Positions 44,609 to 53,055 of a DNA stretch of 64,000 nucleotides are shown here, in pieces. The DNA comes from Actinomycetospora sp. TBRC 11914 (GTDB taxonomy: Bacteria; Actinomycetota; Actinomycetes; Mycobacteriales; Pseudonocardiaceae). The notes beneath the pieces are model-generated. The model was not told the origin of the DNA, did no database searches, and saw only the letters and a list, made by a program, of their open reading frames with translations. Positions within the stretch are counted from its first letter, which is position 1, and every line of letters starts with the position of its first letter. The translations under genes were made by a program, and so were the position numbers. Where the stretch lies: NCBI RefSeq assembly GCF_012933465.1, contig NZ_JABBND010000004.1, forward strand, positions 62,001 through 126,000. The letters are read 5' to 3'.

Positions 44609-45604
44609 TCAGTCCTCGACGTCGTCGGCGAAGTCGAGCTCGTTGCGTTCCGCGTGGCGGGTGTAGAGCCAGCCGAGGACCAGCAGGAACGGGAACGCGA
44701 GCACGCCGAGCAGCAGCCAGGGCAGGCCGATCCCGAGGACCGGGGCGGCCTCGGAGACCGCGGGCATCGTGAGGAACACGATCGGCAGCACGCCCAGCAC
44801 GAGGACCGCGACCGCCGCGAGCCGCAGCGCCAGCGTCAGCTGGGAGCGCATGAGGTTGGAGAGCAGCAGCTCGCCGGTCGCGGTCTGCGCCTCGATCTCG
44901 GCGACGGTGCCGACCGCCCGGGTCGGGGAGCGGCGCTCCGCGAGCACGATGCGCACCCGCTCCGGCGCCGGACCGTCGGCGGCGTCCCCCTCGGTGTGCC
45001 AGCCGTACACCGCCGGACGGCCCTCGAGCATCGGCACGGCCTCGGACGCGGTGACCGCCGAGGCGGGGAACGTGGAGGCGAGCGGGAGACCGCGCACCGG
45101 TGTCGGGGCGATCGCGTCCGGGTCCGGAGCGGCCGGGGTGGGCGGGCCGGACACGACGGCGGGCTCGGGGGCGGCCGGGGGTGGGGTGGCCGGCGGACTG
45201 GCCGGCGCGGGGGCATCCGCGGCCGGGCCGGCGTCGGGCTCGGGCGCGGGCGCCGACGGGGCCGGGGCGGCGGCGGGCCGGGCGGCGGGGACCTGCCCCG
45301 GCACGGCCAGCTGCTCGGTCTCCGCGTCCGGGGCGGCGTGGCGGGGCCGGTAGCCCGGCGGCGGGGTGTGCCCGGAGTGCGGCGCGTCGTCGGGCAGGGC
45401 GTGGCGGCCCGGCTGACCGGGCTGGCCGGACGCGGGCCGGGCCCGGCGGGCCCGCACCCGGGCGACGGCGGGCCCGCCGTCGGGCTCGGGCGTCCGCGCG
45501 GTGGGGCTGGGGGTGACGGCGCCGGCCGCCTCGTCGTGGCCCGACGGATCGGCCGGGCCGGGGTGCTCGCCCCCGGTCCGGGTCCGGCCGTCGGTGGTGG
45601 TCAC
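44609..45604 (-). CDS. Pro-rich membrane protein with DUF485-like C-terminus
   Basis: 331 residues. The first 170 are Pro/Ala-rich and probably disordered. The C-terminus has two helices (LAAVAVLVLGVLPIVFLTMP, PWLLLGVLAFPFLLVLGWLYTR) and ends RHAERNELDFADDVED, the layout of DUF485 partners. The GTG start overlaps the regulator stop (GTGA 45601-45604) and the following gene is the second symporter, so it is likely the symporter's small subunit with an unusual long leader. Confidence 0.75.
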   Translation of the reverse strand: MTTTDGRTRTGGEHPGPADPSGHDEAAGAVTPSPTARTPEPDGGPAVARVRARRARPASGQPGQPGRHALPDDAPHSGHTPPPGYRPRHAAPDAETEQLAVPGQVPAARPAAAPAPSAPAPEPDAGPAADAPAPASPPATPPPAAPEPAVVSGPPTPAAPDPDAIAPTPVRGLPLASTFPASAVTASEAVPMLEGRPAVYGWHTEGDAADGPAPERVRIVLAERRSPTRAVGTVAEIEAQTATGELLLSNLMRSQLTLALRLAAVAVLVLGVLPIVFLTMPAVSEAAPVLGIGLPWLLLGVLAFPFLLVLGWLYTRHAERNELDFADDVED

Positions 45605-46461
45605 CGTCGGCCCCAGGCCTGTTTCGTCGACCGGACGAGGCGGTCCTTCAGCTCGCGGGTGTGGCGCCGGCTGACCGGCAGCTCCGCGACCTCACCGCTG
45701 CCCCCGCCGTTGCCCAGGCGCACGACGTAGCCCGAGCCGGCCAGGCGCAGCTCGGTGATCAGCGGCAGCGCGACGAGGTAGGACCGGTGGATGCGCACGA
45801 ACCCGGCGTCCGACCAGCGCTCCTCGAGCACCGAGAGGGGGATGCGCACCAGGTGGCTGCCCTCGGTGGTGTGCAGGCGCGCGTAGTCGCCCTGGGCCTC
45901 GACCCAGCGCACCGTCGAGCGCTGCACCAGCTTCGTGGTGCCGGCGAGCTCGACGGGGATCACCTCGTCGTCGCCCTCCTCCTCGACGGCGGGCTCGACC
46001 GGGACGGTCGTGCCGCGGGAGGCGAGGATGCGGGTCAGCGAGGCGTAGAGGCGCTCCGGGCGCAGCGGCTTGAGCAGGTAGTCCACCGCGCCGACGTCGA
46101 ACGCCTCGACCGCGCGGTCGTCGTGCGCGGTCACGAAGACCACTGACGGCGGGATGACGTAGCGCGAGAGCACCTGCGCGAGCTCGAGGCCGTCGAGACC
46201 CGGCATGCGGATGTCCAGGAACAGCACGTCCACGTCGGACTGCTTGGCCGGCGCGGAGATGCCCGACGGCGGGGTGCCGAAGCCGCCGATGTTGACCTGG
46301 TCGCCGCCCGTGAGGATGCGCAGCGCGGAGATGGAGTCGTTCGCCTTCAGCACCGTGGAGACGCGCTGGTCCTGCTCCAGGAGGTAGGCGAGCTCCATGA
46401 GCGCAGGTTCCTCGTCGTCGACCGCGAGGACGACCAGGCCGTCGTTGTCGTTGGTAGTCAC
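45601..46461 (-). CDS. LytTR-family response regulator
   Basis: 286 residues from GTG 46461. The receiver has DDEE (about 15-18), the phospho-acceptor in FLDIRMPG (Asp about 83), VFVTAHDD and YLLKPL (Lys about 131). The LytTR DNA-binding domain includes VQRSTVRWVEAQGDYARLHT, GSHLVRIPLSVLEERW and FVRIHRSYLVALPLI. A 20-residue insert sits between the first helix and the phospho-acceptor. The LytS-type kinase (50411-51616) is probably its sensor, though four genes separate them. It leads the operon with the symporter. Confidence 0.9.
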   Translation of the reverse strand: MTTNDNDGLVVLAVDDEEPALMELAYLLEQDQRVSTVLKANDSISALRILTGGDQVNIGGFGTPPSGISAPAKQSDVDVLFLDIRMPGLDGLELAQVLSRYVIPPSVVFVTAHDDRAVEAFDVGAVDYLLKPLRPERLYASLTRILASRGTTVPVEPAVEEEGDDEVIPVELAGTTKLVQRSTVRWVEAQGDYARLHTTEGSHLVRIPLSVLEERWSDAGFVRIHRSYLVALPLITELRLAGSGYVVRLGNGGGSGEVAELPVSRRHTRELKDRLVRSTKQAWGRR

Positions 46462-46606
46462 TGCTTCGCCATCCTGCCCAAGGGTTCGTCCCGCGTCCAC
46501 GATAGGGACCCCGCCGGTCGGGCGATCCCGGGGTGCCCGTCGTGCCACGGCGATGCCGCGGACCCCAGAAACATCGTCACCGGACCTCTCACCGTTTCCC
46601 CGCCGT

Positions 46607-46978
46607 TCAGGGCGCGTCGGTGCCGGGACCGAGCGAGTCGGAGATCGAGCGTTCGGTGGACTCCCACGCGGCCGTGCCCTCGACCACCGCACGCCGGACC
46701 GCGTCGAGCTGGCGGGAGAGGTCGTCCGCCGCGGGCACCGTGTCGGTGACCAGCAGCTCGCGGTACCACGCGGCCATCTCCGCGTTGTCCTGGCCGGTGC
46801 CGGTGGCCAGCGGGTCCTCCGCGAGCCGGCGCAGCGCCTCGCGGGCCTCGGCCACGGTGCGCTCCAGGTCGTCCACCCGGCCCGCGAACCGCCGGGCGTC
46901 GGCCGGATCGAGTGCGGCGGAGCCCTCGTCCCCGGAGGGCGTCCCGGGGCCGGGCCCCGAGGGACCCAGACCGCTCAT
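46607..46978 (-). CDS. Small helical protein of the EspG cassette
   Basis: 123 residues, last gene of a three-gene cassette. After a Gly/Pro leader come helices (DARRFAGRVDDLERTVAEAR, NAEMAAWYRELLVTDTVPAA, LSRQLDAVRRAVVEGTAAW). No signal peptide. The ATG overlaps the EspG-like gene stop (ATGA). Similar small genes follow EspG-like genes in Pseudonocardiales; function unknown. Confidence 0.7.
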   Translation of the reverse strand: MSGLGPSGPGPGTPSGDEGSAALDPADARRFAGRVDDLERTVAEAREALRRLAEDPLATGTGQDNAEMAAWYRELLVTDTVPAADDLSRQLDAVRRAVVEGTAAWESTERSISDSLGPGTDAP

Positions 46979-47769
46979 GGCGTGCTCCTTCCGGACGAGG
47001 GCGGGCCGAGCGCGTCCTCCAGCTCGCGGCGGACCGCGGGCGACGCCGCGTCCTCCCCGACCAGCCGGGTCCGCCCCGGACGGTCCGGGCCGGCGCGCCC
47101 GGGCGGCCCCGCACCAGGATCCTGCCGCAGCCGGTACCGGCCGCGGGGCCCGTCCAACCATTTGATCGTGGCATCACCGCGTTCCCGCCCCGAAGTTACC
47201 CCGTTCGGAGCAGGGACGACGCCGATCTGTGTCCAGGCGTCCGCCCCGGTGAGGACGTCCTCGACGGCGCGGCGCTCCCGGTCGCCGCGCGCCGTGCCCG
47301 GGCCGTGGTGGCCCGGCGGGGGCACGTCCAGCGGCGGTCCCGCCGCGGGCGGCAGCGGCGGGACGAGCGCCAGCAGCCCGGCCACGAGCCCCGCGGGGTC
47401 GAGCGGGCGCACCGCGACGTCGGCGTCGGCGTGGTCCGCCGACCAGAGCAGCGCGCCGTCGGTGGCGCCACCGACCGCGACGGCGGCGACCGGGCTGGTC
47501 GCCGAGCGACGCACCAGGTCGACCTGGCGGCTCCGGTCGCGCACCGCGGTCCCGACGGCGAGCAGCACGGCCGCCGGCCCGGGCTCGAGGAGCCCGCGGG
47601 CCCGCAGGGCATCCTCGGTGCGCGCCCGGGCGAGGACGGTCTCGTCGTCGCGCTCGGCGGGCCAGGCCGCCGGGGCGAGCGGGTAGGGCCAGTCGGTGGC
47701 CCCGCACTGCTCGAGGACCCAGGTGAGCTCCGTGCGGCGCAGGGCGAGGACGGGGAAGGGCGCGGTCAC
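46975..47769 (-). CDS. ESX secretion-associated protein EspG family
   Basis: 264 residues. The opening LALRRTELTWVLEQCGATDWPYPLA and the central LVRRSATSPVAAVAVGG resemble the EspG domain (PF14011), which acts as a cytosolic chaperone for PE/PPE substrates. A Pro-rich stretch and an acidic/Arg-rich tail follow. It overlaps the PPE-like gene (GTGA 47766-47769) and the small gene, so the three are co-expressed. No ESX core gene is present in the window. Confidence 0.8.
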   Translation of the reverse strand: MTAPFPVLALRRTELTWVLEQCGATDWPYPLAPAAWPAERDDETVLARARTEDALRARGLLEPGPAAVLLAVGTAVRDRSRQVDLVRRSATSPVAAVAVGGATDGALLWSADHADADVAVRPLDPAGLVAGLLALVPPLPPAAGPPLDVPPPGHHGPGTARGDRERRAVEDVLTGADAWTQIGVVPAPNGVTSGRERGDATIKWLDGPRGRYRLRQDPGAGPPGRAGPDRPGRTRLVGEDAASPAVRRELEDALGPPSSGRSTP

Positions 47770-49241
47770 GACGGCTCCGCGGGGACGTCGCCGGGTCGGT
47801 CGTCGCGGGGCGGGTCGTCGTCGGGCCGGTCGTCGTCGGCCTCGCCGAGCACCGGTGGGGCCACGCGGCGGGTGGCGTCGGCGCCCCAGCCCGCGGGGTC
47901 GGGGTCGACCAGGTACTCGGTGCGCCGCGGCGGGAGCCGGTGCTCCCCGGTCCCGCCACCGACGGGGGTGAGACCGAACGGGGCCGCGTCGAGCGGGCCC
48001 GGGGACGGGTGGCCGTGGCCGCCGGTGTCCGTCCCGGGGGCGTGGCCGTCGGGCGGCGAGGACGGCGGGGAGGACGGCGGGGCTCCGTCGGTCGCCGATG
48101 CCGCGGCGGGCGGCGTCGCCCCGTCGTCGGCGCGCTGCGGGGGGTCGTCCCGACGGCGGCCGGACGGGCGCCGGCTGCCCGGGCCCGTCGTCGGGAGGGG
48201 GACCGGGCGCACCCCGCCGGCGTCACCGGCCGCCGGGACGGCCCGGCCCGTATCGGCCGGACCCGGCGACCCGGGCGGCGTCGCACCCGGGGCCGACGAC
48301 GCCGGGGCGGGCACCGACGGGCCGGATACCGGGGAACCGGACCCCGACGGGCCGGACACCGAGGGACCCGACCCCGGCGGCGCCGGCCCACGGTCGGGCA
48401 CCGCCGTCGCCGCCGTCCCCGGGCCGCCCGGCAGCGCCCCGGGCCCGACCGCCCGCGGGCCGACGGGGAGGTCACCCGGCGGGGCCGGACTCGGCGGGGC
48501 GGTCGCGGCGCGCTGGAGGACGCCGGTGGCCGCTCCCCGCGCTCCGGTGACCGGGGTCGCGCCCCGGGTCGCCGCCGGGACCCCGGCGCCGGCGTCCGGG
48601 CCGGCCGGGGAGCCGGTCGGGGCTCCGGCCGTCCGGGGCAGCGGCGGTGCACCCCCGGCCGTGGACGCCGCCGGACCGCCGGACGGCGCGGCCGGCGGCG
48701 GTCCCTCCCCCGCGGTGGTCACGCCGCGGGCCGCGGCGGCGGTCTCGGTCAGGTAGGTCCGGTAGGCCTCGCGGGCCGCCGCCTGCTCCTGCGCAGCGGC
48801 CCGGAAGGCCGGGAACCCGTCCGCGGGCGCCCCGGTGACCAGGGCGCGGAGCTCGCCGAGCCCGGGCGGGGCGCCAAGTCCGGGCAGCGCCGGCGCGCGG
48901 GGTGGGCCGACGGCGGCCTGCACGCGCAGCAGCGCGGTCCGCATCCCCTCGACCCCGCGGGCCTGGCCGGAGACGGTCTCGGCGAGCTGCTCCATCCGCG
49001 AGGCGAGCGCCCCGGTCCGCTGGCCCGCCGCGTCGGCGTCGCGGCCGATCCAGGTCTCGCTGACCCCGCGATGGGCCGCCCGGAGCCGGTCGGCGGTGTC
49101 GCGCAGCTCGTCCGCGCGGGCCAGGTGGCGGTCCCGGGCCGCGGCGAGCGCCTCCGGGCTCGCCCCCTCGCGGATCCAGCGGTGGATCTGCTCGTGGGAC
49201 AGCCCGGACACGTCGCGTCCGTCCCACCCGACCGCCGCCAC
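47766..49241 (-). CDS. PPE-like/helical-hairpin protein with long Pro-rich tail
   Basis: 491 residues from GTG 49241. The first 180 residues are helical: LSHEQIHRWIREGASPEALA, ADELRDTADRLRAAHRGVSETWIGRDAD (W-x-G turn), RMEQLAETVSGQARGVEGMR and AAREAYRTYLTETAAAARG, like PPE/WXG100-type type VII substrates. The other 300 residues are Pro/Gly/Ser/Ala-rich and disordered. It is the likely client of the adjacent EspG-like chaperone. AGAGGGGG ribosome site upstream. Confidence 0.77.
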   Translation of the reverse strand: MAAVGWDGRDVSGLSHEQIHRWIREGASPEALAAARDRHLARADELRDTADRLRAAHRGVSETWIGRDADAAGQRTGALASRMEQLAETVSGQARGVEGMRTALLRVQAAVGPPRAPALPGLGAPPGLGELRALVTGAPADGFPAFRAAAQEQAAAREAYRTYLTETAAAARGVTTAGEGPPPAAPSGGPAASTAGGAPPLPRTAGAPTGSPAGPDAGAGVPAATRGATPVTGARGAATGVLQRAATAPPSPAPPGDLPVGPRAVGPGALPGGPGTAATAVPDRGPAPPGSGPSVSGPSGSGSPVSGPSVPAPASSAPGATPPGSPGPADTGRAVPAAGDAGGVRPVPLPTTGPGSRRPSGRRRDDPPQRADDGATPPAAASATDGAPPSSPPSSPPDGHAPGTDTGGHGHPSPGPLDAAPFGLTPVGGGTGEHRLPPRRTEYLVDPDPAGWGADATRRVAPPVLGEADDDRPDDDPPRDDRPGDVPAEPS

Positions 49242-49392
49242 CCACGCCCCCTCTCCGCGAGCCGTCGAGGATAGGTGGGCGAGGCGTCGCGAGCACTCCA
49301 GGTCGGGTGGGTTCCGCAATCACGGCCGCCGAGTGGACCCTGCGGGCTCCCGCGGCGACCGTGCGAGCCCGCTCGGCGACGCCGGACGCCGT

Positions 49393-50334
49393 CTACAAGC
49401 CGAAGCGGCTCCAGTGGGCCCGGTGCTCGAGCCACTCCAGGGCGCCCACGATCGCCGAGGCCGGGTCGGTCGTCGCCGCGGACATCCCCGCCAGGCCGAG
49501 CCCGGGGACCCCGCCCGTGACGCCCACGCCGAGCCGCGCGAGGAGCGGCTTGCGGGGCTCGACACCGACCGGCTCGGCGTCGGGGAACCGCTCGGAGAGC
49601 ACTTCGCGCGGCGTCCCGATGCCGTCGGCCAGCCCGAGCTCGACGGCCCGGCGGCCGGTCCAGACCTCGCCGGTGAACAGGTCGGCGTCCGGCGCCAGCT
49701 TGTCCCCGCGCCGCGCGCGGACCCACTCGATGAACAGCTCGTGCAGCTCGCCCTGCATGCCGAGCAGCCACTCGACGTCCTCGGGCTTCTCGGGCTGGAA
49801 CGGGTCGAGACGGGCCTTGTTCTCGCCCGCGGTGTGCAGGCGGCGCTCGATGCCGAACCGCTCGATCAGCCCGGTGAGCCCGAAGCCGCCGGACACCACG
49901 CCGATCGAGCCGACCAGCGACGTCGGGCACGCGAAGATCTCGTCGGCCGCGCAGGCGAGCCAGTACCCGCCCGAGGCCGCCACGTCCTCGCAGAAGGCGA
50001 GCACCGGCAGCTCGTGCTCGGCCGCGAGCCCACGGATGCGGTCGGCCACGAGCTGCGACTGCGTCGGGGAGCCGCCGGGCGAGTTGATCACCAGTGCCAC
50101 CGCGACGGCGTTCTCCGCGGAGAAGGCCCGGACCAGCGCCGACTCCACCGCCTGCAGGTTGATCACGGCCCGCGGCACCGGGCCGGACACGGCGGCGATG
50201 ACCCCGTTGAGCCGCACGACGCTGACGGTGCCGCCGCCGACCTTCGAGGCGAGCGCACCGGGCAGCACCGACGAGACGGCCGGCGGGAGCTTCAGGGACC
50301 CCAGCATCGAGGTCGTTGGCAGCTTCAGGTCCAC
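49393..50334 (-). CDS. sppA: S49-family signal peptide peptidase-like protein (SppA type)
   Basis: 313 residues, one domain. VSVVRLNGVIAAV, ALVINSPGGSPTQSQLVADRI, the catalytic Ser in CEDVAASGGYWLACAAD and the Lys in HTAGENKARLDPFQP match the S49 SppA dyad. The N-terminus has no strong membrane helix, so it may be a soluble or peripheral variant. It follows the LytS gene after a hairpin and ends about 150 bp before the PPE-like gene. Confidence 0.9.
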   Translation of the reverse strand: MDLKLPTTSMLGSLKLPPAVSSVLPGALASKVGGGTVSVVRLNGVIAAVSGPVPRAVINLQAVESALVRAFSAENAVAVALVINSPGGSPTQSQLVADRIRGLAAEHELPVLAFCEDVAASGGYWLACAADEIFACPTSLVGSIGVVSGGFGLTGLIERFGIERRLHTAGENKARLDPFQPEKPEDVEWLLGMQGELHELFIEWVRARRGDKLAPDADLFTGEVWTGRRAVELGLADGIGTPREVLSERFPDAEPVGVEPRKPLLARLGVGVTGGVPGLGLAGMSAATTDPASAIVGALEWLEHRAHWSRFGL

Positions 50335-50358
50335 GACCCCGAGTTTGCCCTACGGGCG

Positions 50359-50400
50359 TGTGCGTGCGTTCCCGTGCCAGGACACGGGAACGCACGCACA
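50359..50400. terminator. Perfect 18-bp hairpin after the LytS gene
   Basis: Arms TGTGCGTGCGTTCCCGTG (50359-50376) and its complement (50383-50400), loop CCAGGA. It lies 10 bp beyond the LytS stop and upstream of the S49 peptidase gene. Confidence 0.83.
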
Positions 50401-50410
50401 GGACCGGAGG

Positions 50411-51616
50411 TCAAACGCGAACGCCCGCACGGAACTTGGGCACGCGCAGGCTGATCTTGGTCCCGGCGCCGCGCTCGGTCTCGACGACGAGGCCGTAGTC
50501 CGGGCCGAACGCCGAGCGCATCCGGTCGTCGACGTTGCCGAGGCCGACGTGGGCGCCCGAGAGGTGGGCGTCGCGGTTGTCCTCGCGCAGCGCCTGCGGG
50601 TCCATCCCGACGCCGTTGTCCTCGACGGTGATGAGGCACTCGCTCGCCGAGTCCTCCGCGGTGAGCGTCACGGTGCCGCCCTCGACCTTGCCGGCCAGCC
50701 CGTGGCGCACCGCGTTCTCCACCAGCGGCTGCAGCGCGAGGAAGGGCAGCACCACCGAGAGCACCTCGGGCGCGACCTGCACCTTGACCGCCAGCCGGTT
50801 GCCGAACCGGGCGCGCTCGAGCATCAGGTAGCGGTCGATGTTCTTGAGCTCCTCGGCGAGCGTCGTGTACTCGCCGGCCTGCCGGAAGGAGTAGCGGGTG
50901 AAGTCGGCGAACTCCATGAGCAGCTCACGGGCCCGCTCGGGGTCGGTGCGGATGAACGAGGCGACGGTGTTGAGCGCGTTGTAGATGAAGTGCGGCGAGA
51001 TCTGCGCCCGCAGCGCCCGGACCTCGGCGCGGTTGAGCCGGTCGCGGGAGTCGTCGAGGTCGGCGAGCTCGAGCTGGCTCGAGACGTAGCGCGCGACCTC
51101 CGCCGACGCGCGCAGCAGCACCGGGCCGGGGGTCTCGGCGCTGACCGCGGCGAGGGTCCCGACGACGTTGCCGTCGACCTCGAGGGGCACGACGACGATG
51201 CCCTTGACCGGGCAGCGGTCCGAGCCGCACTCGATGTCCTTGCGGCTGGCCATCTGCTGCCGGCCGGTCTTCATCACCTTCTCGGCGTAGAAGCGCACGT
51301 CGAGGTTGTGGTGCTCGGCGTCGCCGTCCCAGGCCAGCGGCACGCAGTCGGCCGCGGTCATCGACAGCGCCTCGGTGTCGAGCAGCGTGCGCAGGTAGGG
51401 CACCGCGAACTGCGCCGAGGACTCGGAGAGGCCCTCGCGCAGGGCCGGGGCCGCCAGCGACACCGTGTGCAGGGTCGAGAACGTGGCGCGCTCGAGCGGG
51501 GACGCGAACGCGTGCCGGCGCCGCAGCCGCCGGTAGATCACCAGGCCGGCGGCGACGAGGACGACGACCGCGACGAGGGCGACGTAGACCGTCGGGTCGG
51601 TCAACCAACCGGGCAT
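50411..51616 (-). CDS. LytS-type sensor histidine kinase
   Basis: 401 residues from ATG 51616. One N-terminal helix (DPTVYVALVAVVVLVAAGLVIY) is followed by a GAF-like domain (PLAWDGDAEHHNLDVRFYAE and a CGSDRC pair) and then the His_kinase domain: QISPHFIYNALNTVASFIRTD, LQPLVENAVRHGL and VEDNGVGMDP. It lacks the multi-helix 5TM-LYT sensor, so it probably senses a cytoplasmic signal. Paired by type with the LytTR regulator at 45601-46461, with the EspG cassette and the S49 gene between. Terminated by the perfect hairpin. Confidence 0.9.
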   Translation of the reverse strand: MPGWLTDPTVYVALVAVVVLVAAGLVIYRRLRRRHAFASPLERATFSTLHTVSLAAPALREGLSESSAQFAVPYLRTLLDTEALSMTAADCVPLAWDGDAEHHNLDVRFYAEKVMKTGRQQMASRKDIECGSDRCPVKGIVVVPLEVDGNVVGTLAAVSAETPGPVLLRASAEVARYVSSQLELADLDDSRDRLNRAEVRALRAQISPHFIYNALNTVASFIRTDPERARELLMEFADFTRYSFRQAGEYTTLAEELKNIDRYLMLERARFGNRLAVKVQVAPEVLSVVLPFLALQPLVENAVRHGLAGKVEGGTVTLTAEDSASECLITVEDNGVGMDPQALREDNRDAHLSGAHVGLGNVDDRMRSAFGPDYGLVVETERGAGTKISLRVPKFRAGVRV

Positions 51617-51713
51617 CACGACATCGTCCGACAGCAGAGCACGCCAGAGCAACGAGACACACGAGCAGGGAGGCACGCCACCGCCCGTCCGGCGGTATGC
51701 AGACCCGTGGGCG

Positions 51714-52574
51714 TCACTTGACCAGCCGCGAGAGCCGGCGGTCCGCGAGCGGCTTGCCTCCCGTCTGGCAGGTGGCGCAGTACTGGAAGGAGCGCTCGGC
51801 GTAGGAGACCTCGCGCACCACGTCGCCGCACACCGGGCACGGCAGGCCGGTGCGGGCGTGCACCCGCATCCCGCTGCGCTTCTCGCCCTTGAGCAGGGCG
51901 GCGTCCTGCCCGACGGCGCGGTCCACCGCCTCGGTCAGCACCGAGATCATCGCGGCGTGCAGGCGGTCGACCGCCTCGTCGTCGAGCTTGCCCGACAGCG
52001 CGAACGGCGAGAGCCGGGCGACGTGGAGGATCTCGTCGGAGTAGGCGTTGCCGATGCCGGCGATCACCCGCTGGTCGGTGATCAGCGTCTTCAGCCGGGC
52101 CGAGGTGCCCGCGAGCAGCCCGGCGAGCTGGTCGCGCGTGAGGGTCAGCGCGTCGGGGCCGAGGGAGGCGATGCCGGGCACCGTCGCGGGGTCAGTGACG
52201 ACGTAGACCGCCAGCCGCTTCTGGGTGCCGGCCTCGGTGAGGTCGAACCCCGGGCCGCCGACGGTCTCGAGGTGCACCCGCAGCTCCAGCGGGCCCTTGC
52301 CGGGCTTCGGCGGGGTGGTGGAGGCCTGCTCGTGCCAGCGCAGCCAGCCCGCCCGCGACAGGTGGACGACGACGTGGAGGCCGTCACACTGCACGTCGAG
52401 GAACTTCCCGAACCGCCCGGCCCCCGTCACCAGGCGTCCGGTGAGCGCGGACAGCGGCGGGTCGAAGGTCTTGAGCGCGGTCATGCTCGCGAGGTCCACC
52501 CGGGCGACGGGCCGCGCGAGCGCGTGGGTGCGCAGGTGCTCGGCGAGCGCCTCCACCTCGGGCAGCTCGGGCAC
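51714..52574 (-). CDS. Fpg/Nei-family DNA glycosylase
   Basis: 286 residues. MPELPEVEALAEHLR is the catalytic N-terminus (Pro2, Glu3, Glu6), KTLITDQRVIAGIGNAYSDEIL the helix-two-turn-helix region, and CPVCGDVV...YCATCQ the zinc finger. The enzyme removes oxidised bases and nicks the strand. It may be an actinobacterial Nei2-like form. Cytoplasmic. It starts 21 bp after the stop of the preceding small membrane-protein gene. Confidence 0.9.
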   Translation of the reverse strand: MPELPEVEALAEHLRTHALARPVARVDLASMTALKTFDPPLSALTGRLVTGAGRFGKFLDVQCDGLHVVVHLSRAGWLRWHEQASTTPPKPGKGPLELRVHLETVGGPGFDLTEAGTQKRLAVYVVTDPATVPGIASLGPDALTLTRDQLAGLLAGTSARLKTLITDQRVIAGIGNAYSDEILHVARLSPFALSGKLDDEAVDRLHAAMISVLTEAVDRAVGQDAALLKGEKRSGMRVHARTGLPCPVCGDVVREVSYAERSFQYCATCQTGGKPLADRRLSRLVK

Positions 52575-52595
52575 GGACCCTCCTCCTGGCCGGGA

Positions 52596-53054
52596 CTACT
52601 GGGGCTGCAGCGGGCTGTTGGCGCGCGCCGGGGTGCCCCGCTTCTGCAGCGTCTTGATGGCCTGCTTGAACTCCGCGCGGGCCTCGGTGCGGCCCCGGAC
52701 GAAGCCGCTCCACTCCTCGGCGCGGCCGCCGTCGTCGTCGTCGGGCCAGCGCCCGCCCTCGACGCGGAGCCGGCGGGGCCGGCGCAGCGCCCAGCGCACC
52801 GGGAAGAAGGCGATCACGACGATCAGGATGAGGATGACCCAGAGCGGCGTCCGGACCGCCGGGACCTGGAACGCCCACGCGATCTGCGCGAAGATCAGCA
52901 GCCCGAGCACGACGATGATGCCGATGACGGCCTTGCGGCCGCCCTCCTTCTCGTGCTCGAAGCCCTCGGACTTGTCGGTCCACATGATCTTGAGCGAGAC
53001 GATCCACTCCCGCCCGTCGACCCCGGTCACGACCTTCTGGCTCACACCGACCAC
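52596..53054 (-). CDS. Small membrane protein, 152 aa
   Basis: Not recognised. KAVIGIIVVLGLLIFAQIAW and TPLWVILILIVVIAFFPVRW are two helices in the middle of an otherwise charged protein; the first 38 residues are soluble and the C-terminus is Arg/Asp-rich with EEWSGFVRGRTEARAEFKQA. Ends close to the glycosylase start. Confidence 0.65.
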   Translation of the reverse strand: MVGVSQKVVTGVDGREWIVSLKIMWTDKSEGFEHEKEGGRKAVIGIIVVLGLLIFAQIAWAFQVPAVRTPLWVILILIVVIAFFPVRWALRRPRRLRVEGGRWPDDDDGGRAEEWSGFVRGRTEARAEFKQAIKTLQKRGTPARANSPLQPQ

Positions 53055-53055
53055 T

